Shown here: positions 63,877-64,000 of the stretch, piece after piece
How positions within the stretch are numbered: the stretch's first letter is position 1
How the letters are laid out: every line of letters begins with the position of its first letter
Assembly: GCF_000327285.1 (NCBI RefSeq)
Contig: NZ_HE998568.1
Location: 925,321 to 989,320, forward strand
Origin: Holdemania massiliensis AP2
GTDB lineage: Bacteria; Bacillota_I; Bacilli_A; Erysipelotrichales; Erysipelotrichaceae
Length of the DNA stretch: 64,000 nucleotides
Direction: 5' to 3'
Notes under the pieces: model-generated
What the model saw: the letters and a program-made list of their open reading frames with translations, nothing else
What the model was told of the DNA's origin: nothing
Database searches by the model: none
Translations under genes and position numbers: made by a program

Positions 63877-64000
63877 TTCTCATATTTTCCATAATTGGAG
63901 AGGCGGAAATAATTTTCGCTGAAGTGACCGAGCGAATGCCCATTCTCAGTGAAACGGCGGTCCGTCTTTTCGATTACTGCTCAAGGATTTTGACGCATTA

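Noticed and set aside
1..64000. tRNA, rRNA or riboswitch
   Set aside because: I saw no cloverleaf, rRNA segment or recognised riboswitch core by eye; a covariance-model scan would be needed to exclude small ones.

Overview
The window looks like chromosomal DNA of a low-to-mid-GC Firmicute. I infer Erysipelotrichia, perhaps Holdemania-like. The grounds are the rapZ-yvcK(glmR)-whiA block, the uvrA-hprK-lgt-ppaX-trxB block, several mannose-family PTS systems, CcpA-type cre sites and near-consensus sigma-A promoters. The genus is a guess from gene content and base composition, not a database result.

Layout. 1-900: 5' part of a membrane protein that runs off the left edge. 954-3900: minus-strand amino-sugar operon nanE-EIIC-EIID-EIIB. 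3901-4209: its regulatory region, with a promoter pointing the other way between two 20-bp inverted repeats, followed by a small serine recombinase. 4867-7238: 4Fe-4S aldo/keto reductase and a MupG-like 6-phosphomuramidase. 7811-10567: divergent flavoprotein and PucR-type regulator. 11102-13454: an unusual membrane protein (XRE helix-turn-helix, RCC1 propeller, fibronectin III repeats) and a GYF_2 partner. 13882-30154: a 16-kb minus-strand carbohydrate locus with a CUT1 ABC importer (binding protein, two permeases, MsmK-type ATPase), GH13, GH43 and another glycosidase-like protein, an ADP-ribosylglycohydrolase-like protein, a nucleoside hydrolase, a creatininase-like amidase, a YdjC/ChbG deacetylase and a PucR-type regulator. 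30490-32248: gapA and clpP. 32488-37140: a 1550-residue GGDEF/GGDEF/EAL protein. 37332-41156: second mannose-family PTS (IIB-IIC-IID-IIA) with nagA. 41311-45464: a LevR-type sigma-54 activator and a divergent sigma-54 gene, both broken by single-base frameshifts. 45707-48875: AT-rich accessory segment with gene remnants, a lipoprotein and a RelBE-like toxin-antitoxin pair. 48884-63876: mostly housekeeping genes (GNAT and DUF2156 proteins, whiA, yvcK, rapZ, fruK-like kinase, OsmC, trxB, lgt-ppaX fusion, hprK, uvrA) and a DUF4272 protein.

How it fits together. The two PTS operons, NanE, NagA and the MupG-like enzyme form an amino-sugar (ManNAc/GlcNAc/MurNAc) salvage theme. HprK and the cre sites point to carbon catabolite control. 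The ABC locus is built to import and break down a glycoside, possibly one containing an N-ribosyl or amide-linked group.

The main candidate for an undescribed system is the recombinase plus inverted-repeat-flanked promoter at 3930-4809, which could be a phase switch of the nanE-PTS operon. An operator pair for an unseen repressor is the competing explanation. Several genes carry one-base indels (recombinase 3' end, levR, rpoN, the 45.7-kb remnant, the 48.5-kb gene). Sequencing error must be excluded before reading biology into these.
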